From assembly GCA_963514535.1 (NCBI GenBank), contig CAUPUB010000001.1, forward strand, positions 1-59,934: a stretch of DNA of 59,934 nucleotides, given 5' to 3'. This document shows, piece by piece, positions 9,782 through 17,711 of the stretch. The position numbers were made by a program, and so were the translations under genes. The stretch comes from CAJPSE01 sp963514535. Its GTDB lineage: Bacteria; Synergistota; Synergistia; Synergistales; Aminobacteriaceae. The notes below the pieces were generated by a model, which saw only the letters and a program-made list of their open reading frames with translations, ran no database searches and was not told the origin of the DNA. How positions within the stretch are numbered: position 1 is the first letter of the stretch; the number at the start of each line of letters is the position of its first letter.

Positions 9782-10582
9782 ATGGAAATCATGAACTATA
9801 CGGAAATAAACGCGAAAACCATAGATCAATGGGTGGACAAGGGGTGGGAATGGGGGAAATACGTCAGCCACGACGAATATCTCGAAGCGGCTCGCGGCCG
9901 TTGGAACGTGAAGCTTACGCCCGTAAAGACGGTTCCGCACGAATGGTTTGGGGAGCTCAACAAGCAAAAGGTTCTGGGCCTGGCCAGCGGCGGAGGCCAA
10001 CAGATGCCGATTTTCACGGCCTTGGGCGCGGAGTGCTCGGTCCTGGACTATTCGGAGAAGCAGTTGGACAACGAGAGGATCGTGGCCGAACGGGAGGGGT
10101 ATGCCATCGCGCTTATCCATGCCGATATGACGAGGAAGTTTCCGTTCGAGGATGATTTTTTCGATCTGATCTTTTATCCGGTCTCGAATTGTTACGTCGA
10201 AGACGTAAAGCCCATCTGGCGGGAGTGTTATCGGGTGCTGAAGGCTGGCGGCGTGTTGATGTCGGGATTGGATATCGGCATCAATTACGCGTTCGACGAG
10301 AACGAGACCATGCTTGTCAACGTGCTGCCGTTCAATCCGATAAAGCATCCGGGCCACCTGGAACAAATGCGGAAAAGCAACGGCGGCATACAGTTTTCAC
10401 ACACCCTGGAGGAGCAGATCAACGGGCAGCTGGAAGCCGGATTCACCTTGACCCATCTGTACGACGATACGAACGGTTCGGGGAACCTGCGCGACCATAA
10501 CATTACCTCATACATTGCAACCAGAAGCGTGAAGGGGAAATCAAATTATATCCAAGACGGGGTCTTGTCAGACGAGCGGTAG
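9782..10582 (+). CDS. Class I SAM-dependent methyltransferase, substrate unknown
   Basis: The 266-residue product has the Rossmann methyltransferase core: motif I is VLGLASGGGQQMPIFTALGAECSVLDYS with its glycine-rich loop near residue 66, motif II has the acidic strand end (SVLDYS), and the post-motif stretch is DLIFYPVSNCYVED, followed by EC.RVLKAGGVLMSG. This is the Methyltransf_11/25 pattern common in small-molecule methylases of anaerobes. Base composition is visibly lower in GC than the flanking rlmD and ttcA genes, as in the neighbouring Fic gene, so the two may have arrived together. Nothing in the sequence identifies the methyl acceptor. The next gene starts 42 bases downstream. Confidence 0.85.
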   Translation: MEIMNYTEINAKTIDQWVDKGWEWGKYVSHDEYLEAARGRWNVKLTPVKTVPHEWFGELNKQKVLGLASGGGQQMPIFTALGAECSVLDYSEKQLDNERIVAEREGYAIALIHADMTRKFPFEDDFFDLIFYPVSNCYVEDVKPIWRECYRVLKAGGVLMSGLDIGINYAFDENETMLVNVLPFNPIKHPGHLEQMRKSNGGIQFSHTLEEQINGQLEAGFTLTHLYDDTNGSGNLRDHNITSYIATRSVKGKSNYIQDGVLSDER

Positions 10583-10624
10583 GTTTCCTGCAGGGGCAAG
10601 AAGGCGGCAGCGAGGTAATATGGA

Positions 10625-11533
10625 GTGAACAAGAATTCGTTTGAGAAATATATCAGGGAGTCCGAACCGGCAAAGCGGGACAAGGGGTATGCCTGGCATA
10701 CGGGCATTGGCCTGCAGGCGGTCGATGGGCTCAAGACATCGGACTATCTGGTGCGTACTGCGGTCCGGAATATTGAAGGCGAGATATCCTTTGAAGAGGC
10801 AAATGCGCTTTTGCAGGCTTATTACGAGGAGAATCCCACTCGCGATGCGGAAGACCGCACCGAGGAGGCCGACAAGGTTTCAGCCCGAATCGCAGCGCTC
10901 CTGTCCGAGCGGGCTTTCAGCTTTACTCCGAACGAGTATCTTTCCATTCACCGGAAGCTGTTTTCCGGCATCTATCCTCATGCGGGACGCATCCGCGATT
11001 ATAACATCACGAAAAAGGAATGGGTGCTGGATGGGGCGACCGTGCTCTACGGCAGCGCAGCAGAGCTGCGGGCGACTCTGGACTACGATCTTTCCAAGGA
11101 GAAGAACTTTTCCTACCGGAATCTCTCGATGGATGAGATCATTCACCACCTTGCGGTGTTCGTATCCGGACTGTGGCAGATCCACGTGTTCGGCGAGGGC
11201 AATACCAGAACGACAGCGGTATTCTTTATCAAATACCTCCGCATGCTGGGCTTCGACGTAACAAACGACATTTTTGCCGAGAACGCGTGGTACTTTCGGA
11301 ACTCGCTGGTCAGGGCAAATTACAACGACCTGAAAAACGGCATTCATGCAACGACGGAATACCTCGAGGACTTCCTGCGCAATCTCCTGCTGGACGAGGA
11401 CCATCCGCTTCATAACCGGACATTGCACATCGGAGGGGCCTTCGAAGCGCCAGAAAAAGTGAACATCGAGGGGCAAAAAGCGAACTTTGGAACGGAAAAA
11501 GCGAACATTGGGGAAGGGAAGTTTCAAATTTGA
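10625..11533 (+). CDS. Fic domain protein (putative protein adenylyltransferase) with a variant active-site motif
   Basis: Fic enzymes usually transfer AMP to a hydroxyl side chain of a target protein. In this 302-residue product the active-site loop is HVFGEGNTR (residues 187-195) against the classic HPFxxGNGR: the catalytic His, Phe, GN and Arg are kept, but Pro is Val and the second Gly is Thr. Near residue 50 RNIEGEIS resembles the IEG inhibitory helix of class II Fic proteins without its usual Ser/Thr. The tail (residues 279-302) repeats a KxNxG-like unit (KVNIEG, KANFG, KANIG), which in longer homologues I recall as leading into a winged-helix domain, so the C-terminus may be shortened. 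Start is GTG at 10625; an upstream ATG runs into a stop at once. Lower GC than neighbours. Confidence 0.88.
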   Translation: MNKNSFEKYIRESEPAKRDKGYAWHTGIGLQAVDGLKTSDYLVRTAVRNIEGEISFEEANALLQAYYEENPTRDAEDRTEEADKVSARIAALLSERAFSFTPNEYLSIHRKLFSGIYPHAGRIRDYNITKKEWVLDGATVLYGSAAELRATLDYDLSKEKNFSYRNLSMDEIIHHLAVFVSGLWQIHVFGEGNTRTTAVFFIKYLRMLGFDVTNDIFAENAWYFRNSLVRANYNDLKNGIHATTEYLEDFLRNLLLDEDHPLHNRTLHIGGAFEAPEKVNIEGQKANFGTEKANIGEGKFQI

Positions 11534-12018
11534 GGGAATCGATCGTCATCGCGGTATCCGTTCTCCTGGGAGGGGCGTCGGGACACCTGCTGCGTCTCCC
11601 CTCCGGGGTCATGGTCGGGGGAATGGTCGCCGGGCTTCTCGTCAAGGGGGCCACGCTCGGTGATCTGCCGAGCGGAGAATTGCTCTCCATCGTCTCGCAG
11701 CTCCTGGTGGCCTACGTCATCGTATCCAACTCGGACGTCGCGTTGCTGCGCTCGCATCCCGAGGCCGTCCCCGCGGCCCTCTTCTACATTGCGCTGCTCC
11801 TGACCTTCTGTATCGGCATGGCGTTTGTCATAATGCGCCTCTTCGGCATAGACCTCCAGACGGCAGTGTACGCGACGGCACCGGGCGCCCTTTCCGGCAT
11901 GGCCCTGTCCGCGACGGATGCCGGCGCGGAGACGCCTGTATCCCTGATCTTCCACCTGTTTCGTATGGTGATCGTCCTGATCGTCACGCCGTTCGCCGCC
12001 CTGTTCCTCAATCGATGA
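11530..12018 (+). CDS. Half-size AbrB-family (PF05145-like) membrane protein
   Basis: This 162-residue hydrophobic protein has about five membrane segments and matches one unit of the duplicated AbrB-type membrane family (usually about 350 residues, two units): GGASGHLLRLPSGVMVGGMVAGLL at the N-terminus and TAPGALSGMALSATDAGAE in the second half are the family signature. Family members are annotated as transporters or regulators without firm function. TTG start at 11530 overlaps the Fic stop by four bases; GGAAGGGAAG lies at suitable distance. Its own stop overlaps the ttcA-like ATG (ATGA), implying translational coupling. Only one half is present; no second half is nearby. Confidence 0.75.
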   Translation: MRESIVIAVSVLLGGASGHLLRLPSGVMVGGMVAGLLVKGATLGDLPSGELLSIVSQLLVAYVIVSNSDVALLRSHPEAVPAALFYIALLLTFCIGMAFVIMRLFGIDLQTAVYATAPGALSGMALSATDAGAETPVSLIFHLFRMVIVLIVTPFAALFLNR

Positions 12019-12767
12019 ACGGCATACGGAAGCTGTGGGACGAACCGCTCTGCCGCGCCCTCCGGCGCCGGATCGGCCGGGCCCTTGGGCGCTACCGCAT
12101 GATCACGGAGGGGAACCGGATCGTCGTGGGGCTCTCGGGCGGTAAGGACAGCCTGCTGCTGCTGCACGCGTTGTCCGACCTCCGACGCCGCAGCCCCGTG
12201 CATTTCGAACTGGCAGCCTGCACCGTCTCCCTGACGGGGATGGATGTCTCGCACCTGCGGGAGTACTGCATTGCGCGGGACGTGCCCTACACGGCCCTCG
12301 AGCACCCCATCATGGAGATCATCGAGAACCGCGCCGAGCGTTCGCCGTGCAGCTTCTGCGCCAACATGCGGCGCGGTCTGCTGAGCACCTGGGCGCACGA
12401 CAACGGCTTCGACCGGCTGGCGCTGGGACACAGCCTGGACGACGCGGTGGAGACCTTCTTTCTGAATCTTCTCCGAGCCGGCCGGGCACGCAGTTTCCAG
12501 CCGACAGCCCACATGACGAGGTCGAACGTCACGGTCATCCGTCCCCTGATCGCCTCTCCCGAGGCGGCGATCATCGACGAGGTGAAGCGGCTGGGGCTTC
12601 CGGTGCTGGAGACGGTCTGTCCCTTCGCGGGCGGTACGGAGCGTCAGCGCGTGAAGGACCTTCTGGAGGCCCTGCGCCGCGATGTTCCCGACCTGTTCTC
12701 GAACGTCGTGAACGCCCTGGAGAATCTATCGGACGCCGATCGCTGGACTGCGGCGGATATGCACTAA
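12015..12767 (+). CDS. ttcA: TtcA-like tRNA 2-thiocytidine biosynthesis protein
   Basis: PP-loop ATPase that, in the TtcA family, adenylates C32 of tRNA and inserts sulfur using a 4Fe-4S cluster. The 250-residue product shows the PP-loop VVGLSGGKDSLLLLHAL (SGGKDS at 41-46), a CSFCANMRRGLL segment with the CxxC cluster ligands near residue 113, GHSLDDAVETFFLN, and a later Cys in ETVCPFAGG as possible third ligand. The length is slightly shorter than E. coli TtcA (about 310) because the C-terminus is compact. Start ATG overlaps the preceding stop. A TilS-type role is unlikely because of the CxxC set. Last gene of the run; followed by a strong hairpin. Confidence 0.85.
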   Translation: MNGIRKLWDEPLCRALRRRIGRALGRYRMITEGNRIVVGLSGGKDSLLLLHALSDLRRRSPVHFELAACTVSLTGMDVSHLREYCIARDVPYTALEHPIMEIIENRAERSPCSFCANMRRGLLSTWAHDNGFDRLALGHSLDDAVETFFLNLLRAGRARSFQPTAHMTRSNVTVIRPLIASPEAAIIDEVKRLGLPVLETVCPFAGGTERQRVKDLLEALRRDVPDLFSNVVNALENLSDADRWTAADMH

Positions 12768-12770
12768 AAA

Positions 12771-12798
12771 GGGCTCTCCGTCCAAGACGGAGAGCCCC
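12771..12798. terminator. Bidirectional terminator between ttcA and the Synergist-CTERM gene
   Basis: Perfect stem GGGCTCTCCGTC - CAA - GACGGAGAGCCC. The five A before it become a T-run on the minus strand, so it is best suited to ending the minus-strand gene at 12878-14635, while also stopping ttcA. Confidence 0.8.
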
Positions 12799-12877
12799 AA
12801 ACTATCCGGCCGATCCGAGGGGGGACAATTGACGGAACTCCGCGTCGTCCCCGACAAGGCGGCCGTGAATACTTATA

Positions 12878-14635
12878 CTATGCCTTCCTCTTCAGCAGGA
12901 ATGCTGCCGCAAGCGCCAGGGCAAGCCCACCATAACCCGCATCACATCCGCCGCCCTTGGAGGAATCCGATGGATCTGGCTTCGGATCCGGATTCGGCTT
13001 CGGATCCGGATTCGGCTTCGGATCCGGATTCGGCTTCGGATCTGGATTCGGCTTTGGATCTGGATTCGGCTTTGGATCCGGATTCGGCCTTGGATCTGGA
13101 TTCGGCTTTGGATCCGGATTTGGCTTTGGATCCGGATTTGGCTTTGGATCCGGATTCGGCTTCGGATTCGGCGTCTTCCTGGTCAGGAGCACCACGGGGT
13201 CGACAATCGTCTTCGCATCCTTACTCAGATCAAAGCTTCCATTGTCCTTGATCAGAAGGGTCAAGACATATTTTTTGCCGGGATAGATGGACGAGACGAC
13301 GGTGCCCTTATCGTCCAGGATCGTGAAGGCCCCATCCTTCACGTTCCCAAACTCGGCAGGATCGGAGAGATAGGCCAGCAGTTCACCCGTCTCGGGGCCG
13401 GTCACCTTGATCAGTTTGACGTCGGCCGGGGACGTCTCCGCCAGCACGGAACCCATCAACTCGATCCCCATGACCGCGATGTCCGCGCTGCTCTTCTCCT
13501 CCAATTTCGCCTTCAGGATGGGCATGGGATTGACCTTGCCTGGAAGGGGCTTTCCGCAGGCCTTCTCCGCTGCGGCCCGAGCCGCCGCGGCAACCGTCTG
13601 CGAGACGGTGGCGGCCCCACTCGAGTCTTTCGCGAGATGGCTGGACGTGAAGCCAGATGAATCTGCAGAGAGAACCTTTTGGGCCCGGTCCAAGTCCGAG
13701 AAGGGCTGCGCGGCTACGGATTGCAGCCTCTTGTCCTTCGACACCGCCTCCGGAAGATCGGGTTCCACGGGGATGACGGCGGAGCTGGAACCACCGGCGG
13801 CCGATACCGGCACGTCAATGATCAGGGTTGAGGCAAACCACTCCTTTATCTCTTTCCCATCTGGGGTATACCGTCCGCTGGGAATTCCGGGCGGCATCAA
13901 TCCAAAACAGTTGTAACCCGCATTCCTGAGGATGAAATCGAAAATGCCGTTCTCGTCGGTAACAGCTATTGTCTTGGTATTTTCCGGGCTTCCCAGCCTT
14001 CCGTTGGGGCCCTTGGGCCTGACTACCGGGGACTTCTCGTCGGCCCATTCAATCTTGACACCCTTCAGGGGCTGCCCTTTGACAAAGACCTTAAACGCCA
14101 CCGTCTTGCCAGGGACAAAATCGGCAACCTCACTGAGAGGAACGATCTCAAGCACACCGTCGCCCCCCACGCGTTTTGTGGAGGCGCCATCCCTCCGGGC
14201 GTTCAGGATCTGCTTCGAATAGCCCTTGTAAGCCATTCGGGGAGCAAGGTCGCCGCTTGCGTTGAGGATAACCGTGCCCATTTTTCCCAGCGTTGCCTGG
14301 GCATGGAGATAATCATTCCGCCTCTTGGTAATCGTTTGGTCCCCCGACTTGACGTCCACGCTGACGAAATGCCTTTCGAACGTCGGAAAATTTGTCTCCG
14401 TCCCGTCATTGTATACAAAGCGTGCTGAAAAAATATTTGCTGGATTCCAACCCACCTCAGCATTGAGAAATGCCTCGGTAAAGGACAACTTTGCCTCGTA
14501 CGTACTGCCCACTGCCACCTCATGGATCTCTGTGTTGGGGACGATGGAGAAAAAATGTGCCTCGGCCGACACCACGCACAACAGGGAGAAAAGCATGACG
14601 AAGATAGCTGACGGTACAAACATTCTGCGATTCAT
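12878..14635 (-). CDS. Exported DUF4198-like protein with Pro-Asn-Asp repeats and Synergist-CTERM tail
   Basis: The 585-residue product starts with a signal peptide (cleavage probably after SAEA, residue 26 or so; the next residues are HFFSIVPN). The N-terminal part resembles DUF4198 proteins, periplasmic proteins often linked to metal uptake: HEVAVGSTYEAKLSFTEAF, KTVAFKVFVKGQPLKGVKIEW, and TDENGIFDFILRNAGYN, a carboxypeptidase-regulatory-like beta fold. The middle is Ala/Ser-rich. Residues about 489-557 are a tandem PNPDPK repeat (about 11 copies), a stiff linker. The last 25 residues, with GGGCDAG, a hydrophobic run and a final KRK, match the Synergist-CTERM sorting signal, so the protein is probably cut and anchored at the surface. 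Own promoter and terminator. Function unknown. Confidence 0.85.
   Translation of the reverse strand: MNRRMFVPSAIFVMLFSLLCVVSAEAHFFSIVPNTEIHEVAVGSTYEAKLSFTEAFLNAEVGWNPANIFSARFVYNDGTETNFPTFERHFVSVDVKSGDQTITKRRNDYLHAQATLGKMGTVILNASGDLAPRMAYKGYSKQILNARRDGASTKRVGGDGVLEIVPLSEVADFVPGKTVAFKVFVKGQPLKGVKIEWADEKSPVVRPKGPNGRLGSPENTKTIAVTDENGIFDFILRNAGYNCFGLMPPGIPSGRYTPDGKEIKEWFASTLIIDVPVSAAGGSSSAVIPVEPDLPEAVSKDKRLQSVAAQPFSDLDRAQKVLSADSSGFTSSHLAKDSSGAATVSQTVAAAARAAAEKACGKPLPGKVNPMPILKAKLEEKSSADIAVMGIELMGSVLAETSPADVKLIKVTGPETGELLAYLSDPAEFGNVKDGAFTILDDKGTVVSSIYPGKKYVLTLLIKDNGSFDLSKDAKTIVDPVVLLTRKTPNPKPNPDPKPNPDPKPNPDPKPNPDPRPNPDPKPNPDPKPNPDPKPNPDPKPNPDPKPNPDPKPDPSDSSKGGGCDAGYGGLALALAAAFLLKRKA
12971..13170. 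repeat. 18-base tandem repeat coding the PNPDPK linker
   Basis: About eleven imperfect copies of an 18-base unit built on GGATCCGGATTCGGCTT. Copies differ mainly by C/T changes at third positions, so the amino-acid repeat is kept (one copy reads PNPDPR). Prone to copy-number slippage. Confidence 0.9.
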
Positions 14636-14774
14636 AAACCACTCACTGCCTCCTTATACGTTGAGATTTTGAAAATAAAAAAACACCGCTAACCACGAAG
14701 TATAGAAAGATTCGCACCCGGCTCAAAGTCCCCCCTCTCAAAAGTAATATTAGCAGTTAGCTTTACAATACTTA

Positions 14775-14818
14775 AGTTTATAGCAAAATTTTTTCCCGTC
14801 AAGTTCGCGTCAAGTTCG
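14775..14818 (-). promoter_or_regulatory. Putative promoter of the Synergist-CTERM gene with a direct repeat
   Basis: Minus strand TTGACG, 16-base spacer, TAAACT (14775-14802). On the plus strand two tandem copies of CGTCAAGTTCG (14797-14807, 14808-14818) cover and precede the -35 box and could be a regulator site. The rest of 14636-15060 holds no gene, only AT-rich leader sequence. Confidence 0.5.
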
Positions 14819-14920
14819 ATTGAAGTGAGGCGCCACATGGACGGAGCCCTACCTGAGCATATCCTGAGAACCTTAAATTATGATACTTATGTTCCCTGGA
14901 TATAAAAAAAATAATCTCTG

Positions 14921-14949
14921 TTATCATTTTGGCGTGAAAGTGCTATAAT
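14921..14949 (+). promoter_or_regulatory. Putative promoter of the amino-acid ABC transporter operon
   Basis: TTATCA, 17-base spacer, TATAAT. It leaves a leader of about 105 bases before the binding-protein start; a GC-rich stretch near 14990-15015 could fold (CTCCCTGCGGGGAG). Confidence 0.65.
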
Positions 14950-15060
14950 GCGGACCTGTATAGCGGTTGACCTGCCTGGGGCGAGAGACTTTCTCCCTGC
15001 GGGGAGGGCGCCGGGGGTATTGGGATTCGGAGAAATTTTACTTTATTACAAAATGAAAGG

Positions 15061-15906
15061 ATGATCGTTGTGAGGAAATGGAGCGACGGTTTGAGAAGGG
15101 CTGTTGCCCTCGCCGTAGGGGCCGTTTTAGGGGTATGTCTTCTTGCGGGCGTCTCGGGGGCGGAGAAAAAGTTGTCGGGCATCGATCAGCTGAAGGATCA
15201 GAAGCTGGCGGCGCAGCGCGGCACGGTCGGGCAGTACCTGGCCGAGGACCTGCTCGGGGAGGGACATAAGGAGCTTCTGACCACCTATGAGAAGTACGTG
15301 GACGCGATCGCGGCGCTCCAGCAGGGCAAGGTGCGCGCGGTGATCATGGATGAGGCGCCGGCACAGCGTTTTCTGAAGAGCATGGAGAACCTCGCCGTCA
15401 TGCAGGAGCCCCTTTCCGAGGAGAGCTATGCTATTGGCTTCAAGAAGGGGAACACGGAGCTCCGCGATCAGGTCAATGCCGCTCTGTCGGCCATGAAGGC
15501 AGACGGGACCCTGGCGGCGATCATGGAGAGGTACAACGGTGACGCCGCGGTCAAGCCCGAGGACATCGACCTGAACAAGGGGGCCGAGGGCGGAAAACTG
15601 ATAATGGGGACGGAGGCCGGTTTCGCACCCTATGAGCTCAAGGTGGGCAACGGTTATATCGGCATCGACATCGAGATGGCGGCCGGAATAGCCAAGCGCC
15701 TGAGCAGGGAGCTCGTCGTCGAGAACATGAACTTCGACGCGCTGCCGATGGCCGTGGCCTCCGGAAAGGTTGACATGATCTGCGCGGGGATCACCGTGAC
15801 CGAGGACCGCAGGAAGAACATGGACTTCTCCGACAACTATGTCGAGGGAGCGAAGCAGGTGGCCGTAGTCCGGGCGGACGACTGCGAGGCGCCGGCCGGG
15901 AAATGA
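15061..15906 (+). CDS. Amino-acid ABC transporter binding protein with circularly permuted fold
   Basis: Periplasmic binding protein of the SBP_bac_3 class, 281 residues, signal peptide 1-34 (cleaved near VSGA), no lipobox. The order of its parts is swapped. Residues 38-160 are the normal second half: LKDQKLAAQRGTVGQ, AIAALQQGKVRAVIMDEAPA, LSEESYAIGFKKGNTELRDQVNAALSAMKADG. After a linker (161-178), residues 179-271 are the normal first half: LIMGTEAGFAPYE, GIDIEMAAGIAKRL, FDALPMAVASGKVDMICAGITVTEDRRKNMDFSD, ending where the hinge to lobe 2 would be. The ligand residues of amino-acid binders are kept (Arg in TEDRRK for the carboxylate, Asp97 for the amino group). GTG at 15070 has a better ribosome site (AAAGGA) than the ATG. 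The next two genes are its permease and ATPase. Confidence 0.88.
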   Translation: MIVVRKWSDGLRRAVALAVGAVLGVCLLAGVSGAEKKLSGIDQLKDQKLAAQRGTVGQYLAEDLLGEGHKELLTTYEKYVDAIAALQQGKVRAVIMDEAPAQRFLKSMENLAVMQEPLSEESYAIGFKKGNTELRDQVNAALSAMKADGTLAAIMERYNGDAAVKPEDIDLNKGAEGGKLIMGTEAGFAPYELKVGNGYIGIDIEMAAGIAKRLSRELVVENMNFDALPMAVASGKVDMICAGITVTEDRRKNMDFSDNYVEGAKQVAVVRADDCEAPAGK

Positions 15907-15943
15907 CGGGGGGGCGGACCCTGGGGGAGGAGGGCGTGTCCCG

Positions 15944-16786
15944 ATGACGCCCGCCTCCTTCCCGGAAACGAACGGGAACGGATCGTCCCGCGGATGGAGC
16001 AGGCCCGGACGTGGCAACGCCGGACTCCTCGTCTGCGGGGCGCTCCTTGTCATTTTGCTGGCACGCGGCGGTTTCTTCTCTCCCGCCGCCTGGGTAGGGT
16101 TTGGGGAGAAGTTTCACCAGAATTTCATCCTGGACGGGCGCTACAGGATGTTGATCGACGGACTCAAGGCCACGTTGATCATGACCTCCTTCGCGACCGT
16201 GATCGGCCTTTTCCTGGGCCTGCTGATCAGTGTGATCCGGGTCGCTCATCGGGGAGGGGCCCGGATCGGCCTGCTGGACGCCCTGGCCAACCTCTACATC
16301 ACCGTGATGCGCGGGACCCCGGTCATGGTCCAGCTCCTGATCTGGAACTTCTCCATATTCGCTGCAGTGCGCGACATCAATACGCTCCACGTCGCCATCC
16401 TGGCCTTCGGCCTCAACTCCGGAGCCTACGTCGCGGAGATCTTCCGCGGGGGAATCGAGGCCGTCGACCCCGGCCAGATGGAGGCGGCCCGCTCCCTGGG
16501 GCTGCCCTACCGGATCGCGATGTTGCGCGTCGTCTTACCTCAGGCATTCCGAAACGTCGTCCCCATGCTGTTCAACGAGTTCATCACGCTGCTGAAGGAG
16601 ACGTCGGTGGCCGGCTACATCGGCATCGACGACCTGACGCGTGCCGGACAGAACATCCAGGCCCTGACGCTGGAGCATTCCCAGCCCCTGGTGATGGTGG
16701 CCCTGATCTATCTGGCCATGGTGCTGGTCCTGACGGAGCTGGTCCGCAGGCTGGAGAGGTGGCTGCACCGCAGCCGGAGGGCATGA
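15944..16786 (+). CDS. Amino-acid ABC transporter permease, HisM/GlnP family
   Basis: Inner-membrane channel subunit of a polar amino-acid importer, probably a homodimer. The 280-residue product has a soluble Pro/Gly-rich N-terminus, about five membrane helices, the N-terminal family mark GLKATLIMTSFATVIGLFLG, the MRGTPVMVQLL segment, and the EAA loop EIFRGGIEAVDPGQMEAARSLG that docks on the ATPase. It follows the binding protein by 37 bases and overlaps the ATPase gene at ATGA, so the three form one operon. Only one permease gene is present, as in many such systems. Confidence 0.95.
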   Translation: MTPASFPETNGNGSSRGWSRPGRGNAGLLVCGALLVILLARGGFFSPAAWVGFGEKFHQNFILDGRYRMLIDGLKATLIMTSFATVIGLFLGLLISVIRVAHRGGARIGLLDALANLYITVMRGTPVMVQLLIWNFSIFAAVRDINTLHVAILAFGLNSGAYVAEIFRGGIEAVDPGQMEAARSLGLPYRIAMLRVVLPQAFRNVVPMLFNEFITLLKETSVAGYIGIDDLTRAGQNIQALTLEHSQPLVMVALIYLAMVLVLTELVRRLERWLHRSRRA

Positions 16787-17565
16787 TGATTGAAGAATGT
16801 GCGGTTGAGGAGCGTTCATTCGGCTGCGGCGAACCTTTGATCGAGGTTCGCGGCCTGTGTAAGGAGTTCGGGGGCGTCCCCGTGCTGGACGGCATCGACG
16901 CCACGGTGGCGAAGGGGGAACGGCTGGCGGTCATCGGCCCCTCGGGCTCCGGAAAGAGTACCTTCCTGCGCTGTCTGAACCGGATGGAGGAGCCGAGCGC
17001 CGGAACGATCCTCTTCCGGGGGGAGTCCGTCATGGCCCCGAGCTGCGACATCGATCGGGTTCGCCGGCGCATGGGCATGGTCTTCCAGCACTTCAACCTC
17101 TTCCCGCATCTGACCGTGCGCCGCAACATAACCCTATCGCCGGTCTCGCTGGGACTGGCTGGTGCAAAGGAGGCCGACGCCCTTGCGGAGGAGCTCCTGC
17201 GGCGCGTTGGCCTGGAGGACAAGGTCGACGAGTGGCCCGAACGCCTTTCGGGGGGGCAGAAGCAGCGGGTCGCGATTGCCCGGGCCCTTGCGATGGACCC
17301 GGAGGTTCTGCTCTTCGACGAGCCGACCTCCGCGCTCGACCCTGAGATGATCGGAGAGGTGCTCGAGGTCATGAAGGAGTTGGCCGGGGACGGCATGACG
17401 ATGCTGCTGGTCACGCACGAGATGGGGTTTGCGCGGGAGTTCGCCGACCGCGTGTTCTTCATGGACCGGGGGCGTATTGCGGAGGAGGGGCCGCCCGACG
17501 AGGTCCTCGACCGTCCACGCGAGCCGCGGACGGCGGAGTTTCTGTCGAAGGTACTGCGAAGGTGA
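16786..17565 (+). CDS. Amino-acid ABC transporter ATP-binding protein, GlnQ/HisP family
   Basis: Cytoplasmic ATPase that powers the importer. The 259-residue product has Walker A (GPSGSGKST), Q-loop (VFQHFNLFPHLTV), the ABC signature (LSGGQKQRVAIARAL), Walker B (VLLFDEPTSALDPEM) and the switch His (LVTHEMGFA), with the sub-family pattern MGMVFQHFNLFPHLT of polar amino-acid transporters. ATG at 16786 is preferred over 16783 because GGAGG ends at 16780. An extra 15-residue N-terminal leader (MIEECAVEERSFGCG) precedes the usual IEVRGLCKEF. Last gene of the operon. Confidence 0.97.
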   Translation: MIEECAVEERSFGCGEPLIEVRGLCKEFGGVPVLDGIDATVAKGERLAVIGPSGSGKSTFLRCLNRMEEPSAGTILFRGESVMAPSCDIDRVRRRMGMVFQHFNLFPHLTVRRNITLSPVSLGLAGAKEADALAEELLRRVGLEDKVDEWPERLSGGQKQRVAIARALAMDPEVLLFDEPTSALDPEMIGEVLEVMKELAGDGMTMLLVTHEMGFAREFADRVFFMDRGRIAEEGPPDEVLDRPREPRTAEFLSKVLRR

Positions 17566-17597
17566 CGAGGGGCTTCTTATCCCAATGACGTTTTATC

Positions 17598-17645
17598 CTC
17601 AGGAGCCTGCCGGGGCCTGTCCCCGCGGGCTCCTGAGCTTCTCGA
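17598..17645. terminator. Terminator between the ABC transporter operon and the regulator gene
   Basis: Long stem CTCAGGAGCC...GGGCTCCTGAG with an inner CCGGGG/CCCCG stem (17598-17637). The T-rich tail is weak and offset. It lies between convergent genes. Confidence 0.65.
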
Positions 17646-17711
17646 ATTTTGCTCCGCTCCTTATTTGGGGAGCACGGCGTCTTCTGTGACACAGGCGTCG
17701 GATACGCGTGT

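Noticed and set aside
12971..13170. Repeat array that at first sight looks like a CRISPR
   Set aside because: Units are 18 bases, contiguous without spacers, and translate into a regular PNPDPK linker of the minus-strand gene.
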